Source of the DNA: Ectobacillus ponti
Lineage (GTDB): Bacteria > Bacillota > Bacilli > Bacillales > Bacillaceae_G
Reading direction: 5' to 3'
Assembly (NCBI RefSeq): GCF_024294785.1
Contig: NZ_JANCLT010000003.1
Span: 1 to 64,000, forward strand
Length of the DNA: 64,000 nt
The notes under the pieces were generated by a model, which saw nothing but the letters and a program-made list of their open reading frames with translations, ran no database searches and was not told where the DNA came from. Shown piece after piece: positions 52,722-61,572 of the stretch. The position numbers and the translations under genes are program-made. Within the stretch, counting starts at the first letter, position 1; every line of letters begins with the position of its first letter.

Positions 52722-54076
52722 TGAAACAGCTCTTCCGGGGAGAAAAGCGACTTTTCTGTCAGGTGCAGGGCGTATTCAAGGAACAGTTCCTTCGTCAGCC
52801 GGTCGCTTTCCTGCAGCTTTGGGTGCTCGAAAATGGAACGGCCGGGCTTGGAGTTTGCCTCGAACAGCCACACCTTCCCGTTCTTATCCAAGCCGATATC
52901 AAAGCCGATTTCCCCGATGCAGCCATCCACTTGCCGGTCAATGCAGCCGCTCAGCAGCAGAACCGCATCCGTAATTTTTGTCTGCACTTCATCCCGCTGC
53001 TGCGGGTCAGGAAACAGCTCCTCAAGCGTCAGCACATCGCCGCCATTATTGATGTGGGTAGTCATGCTGCCCTGGCCGGCGACCTTGGCGGCGATCGCGG
53101 TCAGCTGCCAGATGCCGCTGCGGTTTTTATTCGTATGCACCCGGAAATCAACGGGCTGCCCATTCAGCCGGTACAGCGAAATGCCCTGCTGCACGATAAA
53201 TTTATCAAGCTCATGATGGCGCAGCAGATGGTTCACTAAATATTCCAGCGCCTGATACTTGCGCAGCTTGTTGCCATTTTCGTCACGGAAGCGGCAGTAA
53301 TACACATTCTCCTCAAAGGCATAGCGAATTTGGTAGATGCTGTTGCCGAGGCTGCCGTTCATTGGCTTCACATACACATGGCCGTACTTCGCCAGCAGCA
53401 GCTCGATTTGCCCGAAGCTGGTAAAGCGCTCTGTTTCCGGCAGATAGGGCAGCGCCTCCTCCTCGCGCTGCAGCAGCTGGTAAATATCCCACTTGTTGAA
53501 GAAGCCCGGGTTGAACCAAGGAATCAGATACTCCCGCTGCAGTCTGGTTTTGACACGGGCAATGGCGCGGTGATTTTCCGTCTTCCGGTTCGGCAGCCGG
53601 TCATATACGACGTGCGGAAGAGGCACTTCATGCTGCACCCAGCGCTCATTGTTATAGAAGTAACCCGTTACAGTCCCCTCATCCCAGTGAATGTGGTGGG
53701 AGCCGAACACAAACATATAAGCCTTATTGGCGGCTGTGGCAGTCAATAGATTGGCAAAGAAAAGCGAGCGCTCTCCGATTGGGCGCAGAGCGGATTCTGT
53801 GAAGCCCGCTGTAAAAATGCCAATGAGCGGCCCCAGCATAATCGTGTCTTCCTGGATAAAGACATGAATGTCGGCTGCAAAGGGCAGATGGATTTGCTTG
53901 GCGACGTTTGCGCCGATTGTAATGATGGAATCAGACAGATAATCTGTCTCGACCTTGCATGCCGCCACAGACGCACCGAAGGAAATATGCTGCAGCTGCC
54001 GTACCTCCGGGAATGTATAGGGAAGGAATACAACATCGGGATGCCGTTCATTGATTTGAATTGGATAGCTCTTCAT
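52718..54076 (-). CDS. yheD: YheD-type ATP-grasp protein, third of four
   Basis: 452 residues, the size of B. subtilis YheD (453). It has an N-terminal double-psi-like region of about 110 residues absent from the shorter copies, then VVYDRLPNRKTEN, FNPGFFNKWDIYQLL, VYVKPMNGSLGNSIYQIRY and IGFDIGLDKNGKVWLFEANSKPG. ATGA overlap with both neighbours. Confidence 0.9.
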   Translation of the reverse strand: MKSYPIQINERHPDVVFLPYTFPEVRQLQHISFGASVAACKVETDYLSDSIITIGANVAKQIHLPFAADIHVFIQEDTIMLGPLIGIFTAGFTESALRPIGERSLFFANLLTATAANKAYMFVFGSHHIHWDEGTVTGYFYNNERWVQHEVPLPHVVYDRLPNRKTENHRAIARVKTRLQREYLIPWFNPGFFNKWDIYQLLQREEEALPYLPETERFTSFGQIELLLAKYGHVYVKPMNGSLGNSIYQIRYAFEENVYYCRFRDENGNKLRKYQALEYLVNHLLRHHELDKFIVQQGISLYRLNGQPVDFRVHTNKNRSGIWQLTAIAAKVAGQGSMTTHINNGGDVLTLEELFPDPQQRDEVQTKITDAVLLLSGCIDRQVDGCIGEIGFDIGLDKNGKVWLFEANSKPGRSIFEHPKLQESDRLTKELFLEYALHLTEKSLFSPEELFQ

Positions 54077-55146
54077 CGTACATCCGCTCCTTTCTCATGC
54101 ATGAGATAGCGGCTGTAGGCAAGCGGTGCGCGGTACAGCTGCTCGGTGCGCTCCGGCATGCAGGTGGTGATGACCTTCCGTCCAGGCTTGGAGTTGACGT
54201 CAAGCAGCCAGACAGCCCGGTTCCGTTCTACGGAAATGTCGAGCCCGACTTCAAACAACGGCGGCAGCTCCCGCTCAAGCGCACGCGGCACGGCTGCAAT
54301 CAGAGTGCGGATATCATCCTCAAGCAGGGAAAGATCCCGGCGCGGATAGGCGGCCCGCCATTCGGCATAGGAGATGGTGCTGCTGCCGGCATGCAAATTC
54401 GATACAAGGGCGCGTGCGGCGCCGACCCGGACACCGCGTCCGCTTTCCTGCCACTGCCCCTGTTCATCCTTCTGCAGCAGGATGCGAATATCAAATGGCC
54501 GCCCGTGCCGGTCCTGTACGGACAGATGCGGCTGAAGCAGGAAGGCGCGTGTTTGGAACAGGGCGGAAAGCCAATCTGTCAGCTCTTCTTTGGAGCGGAA
54601 GGTATAAGATTGCTGCTCCTGCCCCTGCTGCATGCTGATGTAAAAGCCGTCACGCTTATGGGAGAGGCGGCAAAAGCCGTTTCCTTGGGAACCGTTGATG
54701 GGCTTAAGGGCGGCCTCTCCTTTCCGTGCCAGCATGCTGTGCACCTGATCAGCTGTTGCCTGCTCTGTGTGCGGCACATAAGGAGCTGTTTCACGATGTG
54801 AGGACAGGATGCGGTATGTTTCCCACTTATCCGGCAGACCGTAGCCGAGAAATGTAATATCTGTCCGTTTCTTCAGCCAATCCACAATGGGCCGCCCTTT
54901 CTTTGCCGCCTCGGAGCCATTGTAAAAGCAGCGGTCATAAATAATGGAAGGAAGCGGAAAGGTCTGCTGCTTCCACTCTTGGCTGCTCTGGTCAAAGGCC
55001 AATCCGGCAATGAGCTCGGTTACCGGCTGAATTTGGGCGGGCGTGAAGCGGACAACCTGCAGTCCGTAATCCGGCGCGCGGCGCGCCAGCTCTGTCGCAT
55101 ATTCGGCTTCTTGGGCGGAGCGAAGGGTGAGAAAACCGATCAGCAT
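54073..55146 (-). CDS. yheC: YheC-type ATP-grasp protein, second of four
   Basis: 357 residues, near the size of B. subtilis YheC (363). Blocks: IIYDRCFYNGSEA, FLGYGLPDKWETYRIL, AALKPINGSQGNGFCRL and VGLDISVERNRAVWLLDVNSKPG. Three ATG codons stand in a row after AGGAGGT; the third (55146) has the best spacing, while the first (55152) would give a 4-base overlap with the upstream gene. Confidence 0.88.
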   Translation of the reverse strand: MLIGFLTLRSAQEAEYATELARRAPDYGLQVVRFTPAQIQPVTELIAGLAFDQSSQEWKQQTFPLPSIIYDRCFYNGSEAAKKGRPIVDWLKKRTDITFLGYGLPDKWETYRILSSHRETAPYVPHTEQATADQVHSMLARKGEAALKPINGSQGNGFCRLSHKRDGFYISMQQGQEQQSYTFRSKEELTDWLSALFQTRAFLLQPHLSVQDRHGRPFDIRILLQKDEQGQWQESGRGVRVGAARALVSNLHAGSSTISYAEWRAAYPRRDLSLLEDDIRTLIAAVPRALERELPPLFEVGLDISVERNRAVWLLDVNSKPGRKVITTCMPERTEQLYRAPLAYSRYLMHEKGADVR

Positions 55147-55148
55147 CA

Positions 55149-56516
55149 TCATACCTCCTTGGATGGCTGTGCGGCAGCCGCACAGCAGTATTGCAGAATA
55201 GAACGCACCGAGGGGCGGATTGCCGGCCCGGCCGTTTGCGGCATCATATTTTTGGAAGGCTTGGAATTGGCTTCAATAAACCAGGGGTTGCCATGTTCAT
55301 CGACTGCCATATCAATGCCGAGCTCGCCGTACAAGCCGTCATAGGAGAGGCTGATGCATTTGGCCACCTCAATGGCGAGCTCGCCCAGCAGCTTTTTAAT
55401 ATGCCGGGCTTCCTTCGAAGAGAAAGCGGGCTGAAGCACTTCCTCCGGTCTATGCAAGGAACCGCCAAGCGCCGCGTTGGAGACAAATTGCTTCTCCGCC
55501 GACACGCGGGCGATGGAAGAGGTCACCTTCCAGCGGTGCTCCGGCGTTTTATGGCAGAGAATGCGGAAGTCCAGCGGCCTTTGCTTATAACGGTACAAGG
55601 ATAATCCCTGCTGCATGAGATAAGAGCGTTGGCCGGTAAGCCGTTTGATGGTGCGGAACAGCTCATCCAGCGAAGTGTAAGAGCGCTGCACGTCTCCGGT
55701 GAAGGTCGTGTAGTCCAGCAGATAGCCGGCTTCATCGCGGGTGACGCGCAGAATATTGCGCCCCTGGCTGCCGTAAATGGGCTTCAGGAACAGGCAGGAG
55801 TGTGACGCCAGCATATCGGCCAGCTCCTGTTTTGTCTGCAGCAGGGCAGTCTCCGGAATGTACGGCTTCAAATAGGGAAATCCTTGCAGCAGCTCATGCA
55901 CCTCCCATTTATTCAGAAACCGGTCATTAAAATGCGGGATGCCCCGGGCCTTCATATGCTTCAGCCAATTGAGAAAGCGGGTGCTCTGCTCGGCTCTTCG
56001 GGAATGGACCCGGTTGTGCACAATATTCGGAAACGGCATGCTTTCCTTCAGCCAAGCGCCATTTTCGAAGCGGTAGCCTTCTACATCATCATCATCCCAA
56101 AGGGACAGTGAAGTGACATAGAAGAAGCAGCCCATTTGCTCGCTAAAGGCAGCGAGCTCTTCGCAGAAGGCAGCCACATTGCCAAAGGAGGGACCGTTGT
56201 CCATTTCCTTAATCTCTGTCAGCAAAGCGATGACAGGGCCAAGCACCAGCTCGCGTTTTGATGGAAAGTAACCCGAGCGGAGCAGAGAATCCGGCAGCAG
56301 CCGCAAGTGCTCCAAAAGCGCCGGATGGCACAAGAGTACATTTTCTTTGCCGTCTATTGAACTAATATTCACCGCCGCGTCCGTTAGACCAAAAAACAGT
56401 GTCAGAGAATCACCTTTTCGAAGCTGCCACTGCTTGGCAAGCCGGCGGGAGAGAATGATTTCATCAGCATCCAAAGCGGACTCGCTCTGGATGCTGACAC
56501 CGGTTGCAGTAAACAT
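55149..56516 (-). CDS. yheD: YheD-type ATP-grasp protein, first of four
   Basis: 455 residues with a long N-terminal region, then IVHNRVHSRRAEQ, FNDRFLNKWEVHELL, LFLKPIYGSQGRNILRV and LGIDMAVDEHGNPWFIEANSKPS. The first gene of the coupled array; the ribosome-binding site GAGGGAC lies before the ATG and a candidate SigK promoter lies 60-87 bases upstream. Confidence 0.9.
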   Translation of the reverse strand: MFTATGVSIQSESALDADEIILSRRLAKQWQLRKGDSLTLFFGLTDAAVNISSIDGKENVLLCHPALLEHLRLLPDSLLRSGYFPSKRELVLGPVIALLTEIKEMDNGPSFGNVAAFCEELAAFSEQMGCFFYVTSLSLWDDDDVEGYRFENGAWLKESMPFPNIVHNRVHSRRAEQSTRFLNWLKHMKARGIPHFNDRFLNKWEVHELLQGFPYLKPYIPETALLQTKQELADMLASHSCLFLKPIYGSQGRNILRVTRDEAGYLLDYTTFTGDVQRSYTSLDELFRTIKRLTGQRSYLMQQGLSLYRYKQRPLDFRILCHKTPEHRWKVTSSIARVSAEKQFVSNAALGGSLHRPEEVLQPAFSSKEARHIKKLLGELAIEVAKCISLSYDGLYGELGIDMAVDEHGNPWFIEANSKPSKNMMPQTAGPAIRPSVRSILQYCCAAAAQPSKEV

Positions 56517-56575
56517 ATATGTCCCTCATTTGCTAGGTAATGGGAGAGGCTCTATAATAAGGAGGAGGCTTTTTG

Positions 56576-56603
56576 TAGTGTATGAGAAAGAGAAATGACT
56601 GGT
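56576..56603 (-). promoter_or_regulatory. Candidate mother-cell promoter (SigK or SigE) of the YheC/D array
   Basis: Minus strand: AC (56602-56603), 17-base spacer, -10 CATACACTA (56576-56584). This matches SigK (AC-N16/17-CATANNNTA). The -10 also matches SigE (CATACANT) but its -35 does not. Confidence 0.45.
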
Positions 56604-56617
56604 GAAATGGAAGGTTG

Positions 56618-57760
56618 ATGAGAGTGAATATATGGTGGAACTTACTTATTACAACAGGGCTGGGAGCCGTTATTGGCGGCTACACGAATCATGTGGCCAT
56701 TCAAATGCTGTTCCGGCCGCATGAGCCGGTGTACATCGGCAAGTATCGGGTGCCATTTACCCCTGGGCTGATTCCGAAGCGCCGCGACGAGCTGGCGCGG
56801 CAAATGGGGCGCATGGTGGTGGAGCATCTGCTGACGCCGGAGGGGATTGAGAAGCGGCTGCAAAACGAGGCATTCCGGAATGAAATTACACAATGGGCGC
56901 AGACAGAGGCTGGAAAGCTCCTGCAGACGGACCGCTCTGTACGGGAGCTGCTGGCTGTAGCCGGCGCAACGGACGTGGAAGGGAAGGGACAAGCGTTTGT
57001 ACAAGGCCTCGTGCAGAACAAGCTGAACGAAGTATTTGACACATACGGGGCTCTTTCTCTGGCAGAGGCTTTGCCGGCGGACACAAAGGATAAGATTGGG
57101 GCGTGGATTCCAAAAGCGGCAGACATGCTTGTGCAAAAGGGCATTGAATATTTTGAGAGCGAGGCAGGCAAGCGCCGGCTGTCACAGATGGTGGATGACT
57201 TCTTCGCTTCCCGCGGCACGCTGTTGAATCTCGTCGGCATGTTCCTTGGCAATGCAAATTTGGCGGAGCGCATTCAGCCGGAAATCATTAAGTTCCTGCG
57301 GCAAGGCGGAGCACAGAAGCTGCTGACAGAGGTCATTGAGAAGGAATGGCAGGCGCTGCAGGAGCGCAAGATCGGCGAAGCGGAAGAGCTTCTGTCCCGC
57401 CAGACGATTCTGGATGCCATTCTCCGCAGCGTAAATATGGAGGAGGCAATCGGCGCCATGCTGGACCGGCCGGTGCGTGATTTCCTGGCGCCGTACGCGG
57501 GGCGTGTGCAGACAGAGCTCACTCCATCTGCAGTGAATCGGGTGTTCCAGTGGATCAGCAGCCATTTGCCGACTGTCATGAAGCGGCTGCATTTATCAGA
57601 GATTGTGGAGGGGGAGGTCGCCACATTTTCCACGGAGCGTCTGGAAGACCTCATTCTGTCGATCATGAAAAGCGAGCTGAAGGCCATCACGTATCTGGGG
57701 GCGCTTCTGGGCGGATTGATTGGCATTGTACAAGGACTTGTCATGCAGCTGATGTCATAA
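56618..57760 (+). CDS. yheB: YheB-like DUF445 membrane protein
   Basis: 380 residues. N-terminal and C-terminal membrane segments (GLGAVIGGYTNHVAIQML and YLGALLGGLIGIVQGLVMQL) flank a long helical middle. The conserved IGGYTNHVAIQMLFRPHEP and VPFTPGLIPKRRDELA are typical of DUF445/YheB. Start: TTG 56615, ATG 56618 and GTG 56624 are all possible; GTG has the best spacing (9 bases) from GGAAGG. Function unknown; it is divergent from the YheC/D array and upstream of yheA, as in B. subtilis. Confidence 0.9.
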   Translation: MRVNIWWNLLITTGLGAVIGGYTNHVAIQMLFRPHEPVYIGKYRVPFTPGLIPKRRDELARQMGRMVVEHLLTPEGIEKRLQNEAFRNEITQWAQTEAGKLLQTDRSVRELLAVAGATDVEGKGQAFVQGLVQNKLNEVFDTYGALSLAEALPADTKDKIGAWIPKAADMLVQKGIEYFESEAGKRRLSQMVDDFFASRGTLLNLVGMFLGNANLAERIQPEIIKFLRQGGAQKLLTEVIEKEWQALQERKIGEAEELLSRQTILDAILRSVNMEEAIGAMLDRPVRDFLAPYAGRVQTELTPSAVNRVFQWISSHLPTVMKRLHLSEIVEGEVATFSTERLEDLILSIMKSELKAITYLGALLGGLIGIVQGLVMQLMS

Positions 57761-57863
57761 CGGAAAAGCATTTCTCATATAGTAAATAGTCTGGTATAGT
57801 AGGTAGGTATAAGCGGAAAGCTCCCTGTCCCACGGACGGGCTACATAAAAGGAGGAAGCACAT

Positions 57864-58220
57864 ATGGCAACAAATATGTATGATGCGGCATATGCTCTGC
57901 AAAAGGCAATTACAGAAAATCCGGATTTCCAAGCACTGAAGCAGCAGTATCAGATAGTACAGGCGGATCCGCAGGCAAAGCAGCTGTTTGACCAGTTCCG
58001 CGGCATTCAAATGGAATTGCAAAACAAAATGATGCAGGGCCAGGAAATTACCGAGATGGATAACATGAAGGCGCAGCAAATCGTCATGCAGGTGCAGCAG
58101 GATCCGAAGATCACGGCACTGATGCAGGCGGAGCAGCGCGTCAACATGCTGATCGGCGATTTGAACAAAATCATTCTGCAGCCGCTCGAGGATTTGTACG
58201 GTCCATTCATGCAATCCTAA
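57864..58220 (+). CDS. yheA: YheA, YlbF/YmcA family protein
   Basis: 118 residues, all-helical. Blocks include MYDAAYALQKAITENPDFQALKQQY and FRGIQMELQNKMMQGQEIT. Family members YlbF and YmcA form a complex that affects RNA processing, competence and sporulation; YheA itself is uncharacterised. The ribosome-binding site AAAGGAGGAAG precedes the ATG. Confidence 0.92.
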   Translation: MATNMYDAAYALQKAITENPDFQALKQQYQIVQADPQAKQLFDQFRGIQMELQNKMMQGQEITEMDNMKAQQIVMQVQQDPKITALMQAEQRVNMLIGDLNKIILQPLEDLYGPFMQS

Positions 58221-58225
58221 AGGAT

Positions 58226-58264
58226 AAGGAAGGCAGCCCATGGAGGGAAGCCTTCCTTTTTATT
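58226..58264. terminator. Terminator between convergent yheA and glycosylase genes
   Basis: Stem AAGGAAGGC / GCCTTCCTT followed by TTTATTT. Confidence 0.8.
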
Positions 58265-58874
58265 TGGACACAAACGGGTGCCCTTTATAATAGAAGCGCC
58301 ACGGATAATGGATTGCTTCCTCCGCGTAATCGATATTAATCCGCGGCCCGGCGGCCATTTCGTATTGTTTGGACAAATGCTGCTCCGGCTCCACAACCTC
58401 CATGTACAGCTCGTCTCCAAGCAAGGACAATCCGCGCTGCGCGAACGTGATGTCCAGCGCCCGGCACAGCTTGCCCGGCCCGTTCGTCAGATTGCGGTAT
58501 TGGCTTTTGGTAATGTCTATCTTGCCGAATCGGGCAGCCTTCATTTCTTCAATGCCCTCAGCCGGCTCCAGCGCCCGAATCAGCACGCCTTGCGGAATCC
58601 CCTCGGGGGCTGTAATAATGTTGAAGCAATGGTACATGCCGTAGATTAAGTACACATAGGCATGTCCCGGCGGCCCAAACATGACCTCAGTCCGGTCAGT
58701 GCGCCGTCCTCCGTAGCTGTGGGCTGCTTTGTCATCCGGCCCTTTATACGCCTCCACCTCCACAATGAAGCCGCTCCGCTTCCGGCCGTCCACCATATGG
58801 ACCAGCTTATGCCCGAGCAGCCGCTTCGCCACCTCCAGCGTATCGCCCTCATACCAATCCGCAGGCCATTTCAT
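58260..58874 (-). CDS. DNA-3-methyladenine glycosylase (AAG/MPG family)
   Basis: 204 residues, typical of the bacterial AAG branch. Blocks: [30 protein letters not shown] with the catalytic Glu, [21 protein letters not shown] and [12 protein letters not shown]. It removes alkylated purines and starts base-excision repair. ATG 58874 has AAAGGAG at 8 bases; ATG 58880 is too close. Confidence 0.95.
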   Translation of the reverse strand: MKWPADWYEGDTLEVAKRLLGHKLVHMVDGRKRSGFIVEVEAYKGPDDKAAHSYGGRRTDRTEVMFGPPGHAYVYLIYGMYHCFNIITAPEGIPQGVLIRALEPAEGIEEMKAARFGKIDITKSQYRNLTNGPGKLCRALDITFAQRGLSLLGDELYMEVVEPEQHLSKQYEMAAGPRINIDYAEEAIHYPWRFYYKGHPFVSK

Positions 58875-58989
58875 TGGCATATCTCCTTTCCTGGCCAGGC
58901 CGCAGCCCGACTTGAACGTTCTATTTCCGCCTCCTGCTTCATAGGCTAAGTGTAGAAATGCATCAGCCTAGAAAAGGAGGTCCCTCATC

Positions 58990-59862
58990 ATGATTTATCG
59001 CTTACTCGCCATTAATATAGATGGATCCCTGCTCCGCCCCAATGGAAAACTGCAAAAAGGAACGAAGGAAGCCATTGATTTTGTCCGGGAAAAAGGTGTC
59101 TATGTTACATTATATACAAGCCGGAACTTTCAATCCGCGCAGAAAATTGCCAAGGTGCTGAAGCTGGATTCCTATTTGGTTACACACAGCGGCGCCTATA
59201 TCTCCGATTCCTTGGACGCCCCGCTGATTCAAAAGCGGCTGTCAGAGGAAAAAACGTTTAACCTCGTGCAGGTGCTGGAGCACTTCGAATGCAATATCCG
59301 CATTTGTCATGAGCGCTTTTCCCTGGGCAACCGCCGCCGCCTGGCATCAAACCTGATTGCGCGTACGGTGCTGTCCAATGCGGACCCGGTATTCTACCCC
59401 ATTCAATTCGTGGAGTCCCTCGGTGACACGCTGCGCGACCAGCCGGTGGCGGCTCCGAAGATCGATGTATTCTTCGCTGATAAGAAGGAAAAGGCAAAGG
59501 CCATGGAGACCATCCGCGAGGCGTTCGAGGACGTCAGCATCATTGAATGTGACGGGGAGCGGATCGAACTCGTGCCGCCCGGTGTTTCCAAGCTCCGCGG
59601 CCTGCAGCAGCTCGGACGGCACCTTGGCATTGAATTGGGTGAAATGGTTGCCATCGGCGACAGCATCGATGATTTGGAAGTGATTGAAAGTGTGGGTCTC
59701 GGTGTGGCGATGGGCAATGCGCCGGTTCAGCTGAAGAAGGCGGCTGACTGGATTACCCGCTCCAATAACGAGCACGGCGTCACCTACATGATTAAAGAGC
59801 ATTTCCGCAAGCAGTTCCCGCTGGAGTTCCTGAAGGGTCATTTGCGGATCAAAAAATGGTAA
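58990..59862 (+). CDS. Cof-type HAD-superfamily phosphatase
   Basis: 290 residues. HAD motif I is INIDGSLL (Asn in place of the first catalytic Asp, then Asp), motif II TLYTSRN, motif III with Lys in PGVSKLRGLQQL, and motif IV AIGDSIDDLEVI. The first residue of the canonical DxD in motif I appears to be Asn, which would remove the nucleophile and may leave a binding or inactive protein. The ribosome-binding site AAAAGGAGG precedes the ATG. Confidence 0.85.
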   Translation: MIYRLLAINIDGSLLRPNGKLQKGTKEAIDFVREKGVYVTLYTSRNFQSAQKIAKVLKLDSYLVTHSGAYISDSLDAPLIQKRLSEEKTFNLVQVLEHFECNIRICHERFSLGNRRRLASNLIARTVLSNADPVFYPIQFVESLGDTLRDQPVAAPKIDVFFADKKEKAKAMETIREAFEDVSIIECDGERIELVPPGVSKLRGLQQLGRHLGIELGEMVAIGDSIDDLEVIESVGLGVAMGNAPVQLKKAADWITRSNNEHGVTYMIKEHFRKQFPLEFLKGHLRIKKW

Positions 59863-59868
59863 GACACA

Positions 59869-59897
59869 TTCCCCGGGATTTCGTCCCGGGGAATTTT
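59869..59897 (+). terminator. Terminator after the HAD gene
   Basis: Stem TTCCCCGGGA / TCCCGGGGAA with TTTCG loop and a short T tract. Confidence 0.75.
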
Positions 59898-60017
59898 CGC
59901 TTCGCTCCAGCTGCGCCGCAGGTTTTGAAGTCCCTCCATCTGGAAAGGCTTATATATTGACCCTCTTTGACCCGTACAGTACACTTAAGGGAGTTTACAA
60001 ATGAAAGGTGATTCTCA

Positions 60018-61511
60018 TTGCGCATTCAACTTCGAAATTTGCAGGACGAACGGTTTTTACGCCCGCTGCAGCTCATCAGCGGCTTGTTTTTTGAGGAATG
60101 TGAAACTGCCATCCATACATCGGAAGCAGATTTCATGGTCGATATCACAGTAGAAGGAACAGCCCACGTTGCGGCGGCAGCGGTATTGACAGAAACGGCA
60201 ACGGGCGAAACATATACAGCTTCGTTTGAAAAGGATTTGTCCGCCATTGCGGAGGAAAAGGAACGCTTCAAGCAGGTGAAGCATGTGGTTTCCTATGTAT
60301 ACCTGTCTGTCCTCCAGCAGGTGACCGGCATCGAGCAGAAGTGGGGCATCCTGACCGGCGTGCGCCCGACAAAGCTGCTTCATAAGAAGCTGCAAAGCGG
60401 TTTGACACAGGAAGAGGCGCACCAGCAGCTGCGCGACGATTACTTGATTCATGAAGAAAAAATTGAACTGATGCAGCGTATTGTGGACCGCCAGCTGGCG
60501 ATTGTGCCGGATCTCTATCGCTTGAAGGATGAGGTCAGCATTTATATTGGCATTCCATTTTGCCCGACCAAGTGCGCCTATTGCACCTTCCCTGCGTATG
60601 CCATCAATGGGCGCCAGGGGTCTGTGGACTCCTTCCTCGGCGGCTTGCATTATGAAATCCGCGAGGTCGGCAAATTCCTGCGGGAACAGGGCATCAAGAT
60701 TACAACCGTCTATTACGGCGGCGGTACACCTACGAGCATTACGGCGGAAGAGATGGACATGCTGTATGAAGAAATGTACGAAGCCTTCCCGGATGTCCGC
60801 CATGTACGCGAACTGACGGTGGAGGCAGGCCGTCCGGACACGATTACACCGGAGAAGCTGGACGTGCTGAACAAATGGAACATCGACCGCATCAGCATCA
60901 ATCCGCAGTCGTATCATGAGGAAACGCTGAAGGCAATCGGCCGCCATCATACGGTAAAAGAAACGATTGATAAGTACCATCTGGCACGCGAGATGGGCAT
61001 GAACAACATCAACATGGACCTTATCATCGGCCTCCCGGGCGAAGGCACAGAGATTTTCCAGAACACCCTGGATGAGACGGAGAAGCTGATGCCGGAATCT
61101 CTGACGGTGCACACGCTGTCCTTTAAGCGCGCTTCTGAGATGACGCAGAACAAGCGCAAGTACAAGGTGGCAAGCCGTGAGGAAATTACGGATATGATGC
61201 ATATGGCGGAGGAGTGGACCAAGGAGCACGGCTATGTGCCGTATTACCTCTACCGCCAGAAAAACATCCTTGGCAACCTGGAGAACGTCGGCTATGCGCT
61301 GCCGGGGCAGGAAAGCATCTATAACATTGTGATCATGGAGGAAGTGCAATCCATCATCGGCCTTGGCTGCGGTGCTTCGAGCAAGTTTGTCCATCCGAAG
61401 ACGGGCGCCATCACGCACTTTGCAAACCCGAAGGATCCGAAATCCTACAATGACAGCTTTGAGCAGTATACGGAGGAGAAAATTCAAATTCTGCGGGAGC
61501 TGTTCGCATAA
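60018..61511 (+). CDS. hemZ: Oxygen-independent coproporphyrinogen III oxidase-like radical SAM enzyme (HemZ)
   Basis: 497 residues. An N-terminal extension of about 170 residues, as in HemZ, precedes the radical-SAM core. The iron-sulfur motif is CPTKCAYC with Cys182, 186 and 189, and YYGGGTPTSI and DLIIGLPGEG bind SAM. It acts in heme synthesis or handling under low oxygen. The start is TTG 60018 with AAGGTGATT about 6 bases before it. Confidence 0.93.
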   Translation: MRIQLRNLQDERFLRPLQLISGLFFEECETAIHTSEADFMVDITVEGTAHVAAAAVLTETATGETYTASFEKDLSAIAEEKERFKQVKHVVSYVYLSVLQQVTGIEQKWGILTGVRPTKLLHKKLQSGLTQEEAHQQLRDDYLIHEEKIELMQRIVDRQLAIVPDLYRLKDEVSIYIGIPFCPTKCAYCTFPAYAINGRQGSVDSFLGGLHYEIREVGKFLREQGIKITTVYYGGGTPTSITAEEMDMLYEEMYEAFPDVRHVRELTVEAGRPDTITPEKLDVLNKWNIDRISINPQSYHEETLKAIGRHHTVKETIDKYHLAREMGMNNINMDLIIGLPGEGTEIFQNTLDETEKLMPESLTVHTLSFKRASEMTQNKRKYKVASREEITDMMHMAEEWTKEHGYVPYYLYRQKNILGNLENVGYALPGQESIYNIVIMEEVQSIIGLGCGASSKFVHPKTGAITHFANPKDPKSYNDSFEQYTEEKIQILRELFA

Positions 61512-61531
61512 GAACATGAGGGACAGCAAAG

Positions 61532-61562
61532 AAAAAACCAATGGGCCATCCATTGGTTTTTT
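61532..61562. terminator. Bidirectional terminator between hemZ and the ger operon
   Basis: Stem AAAAAACCAATGG / CCATTGGTTTTTT, T tracts on both strands. Confidence 0.88.
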
Positions 61563-61572
61563 CTTTGCCACA

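Noticed and set aside
60057-61571. A 504-codon open frame on the minus strand across hemZ
   Set aside because: It is antisense to hemZ, which has clear radical-SAM motifs. The mirror frame is Cys/His/Leu-rich without any motif, typical of a shadow.
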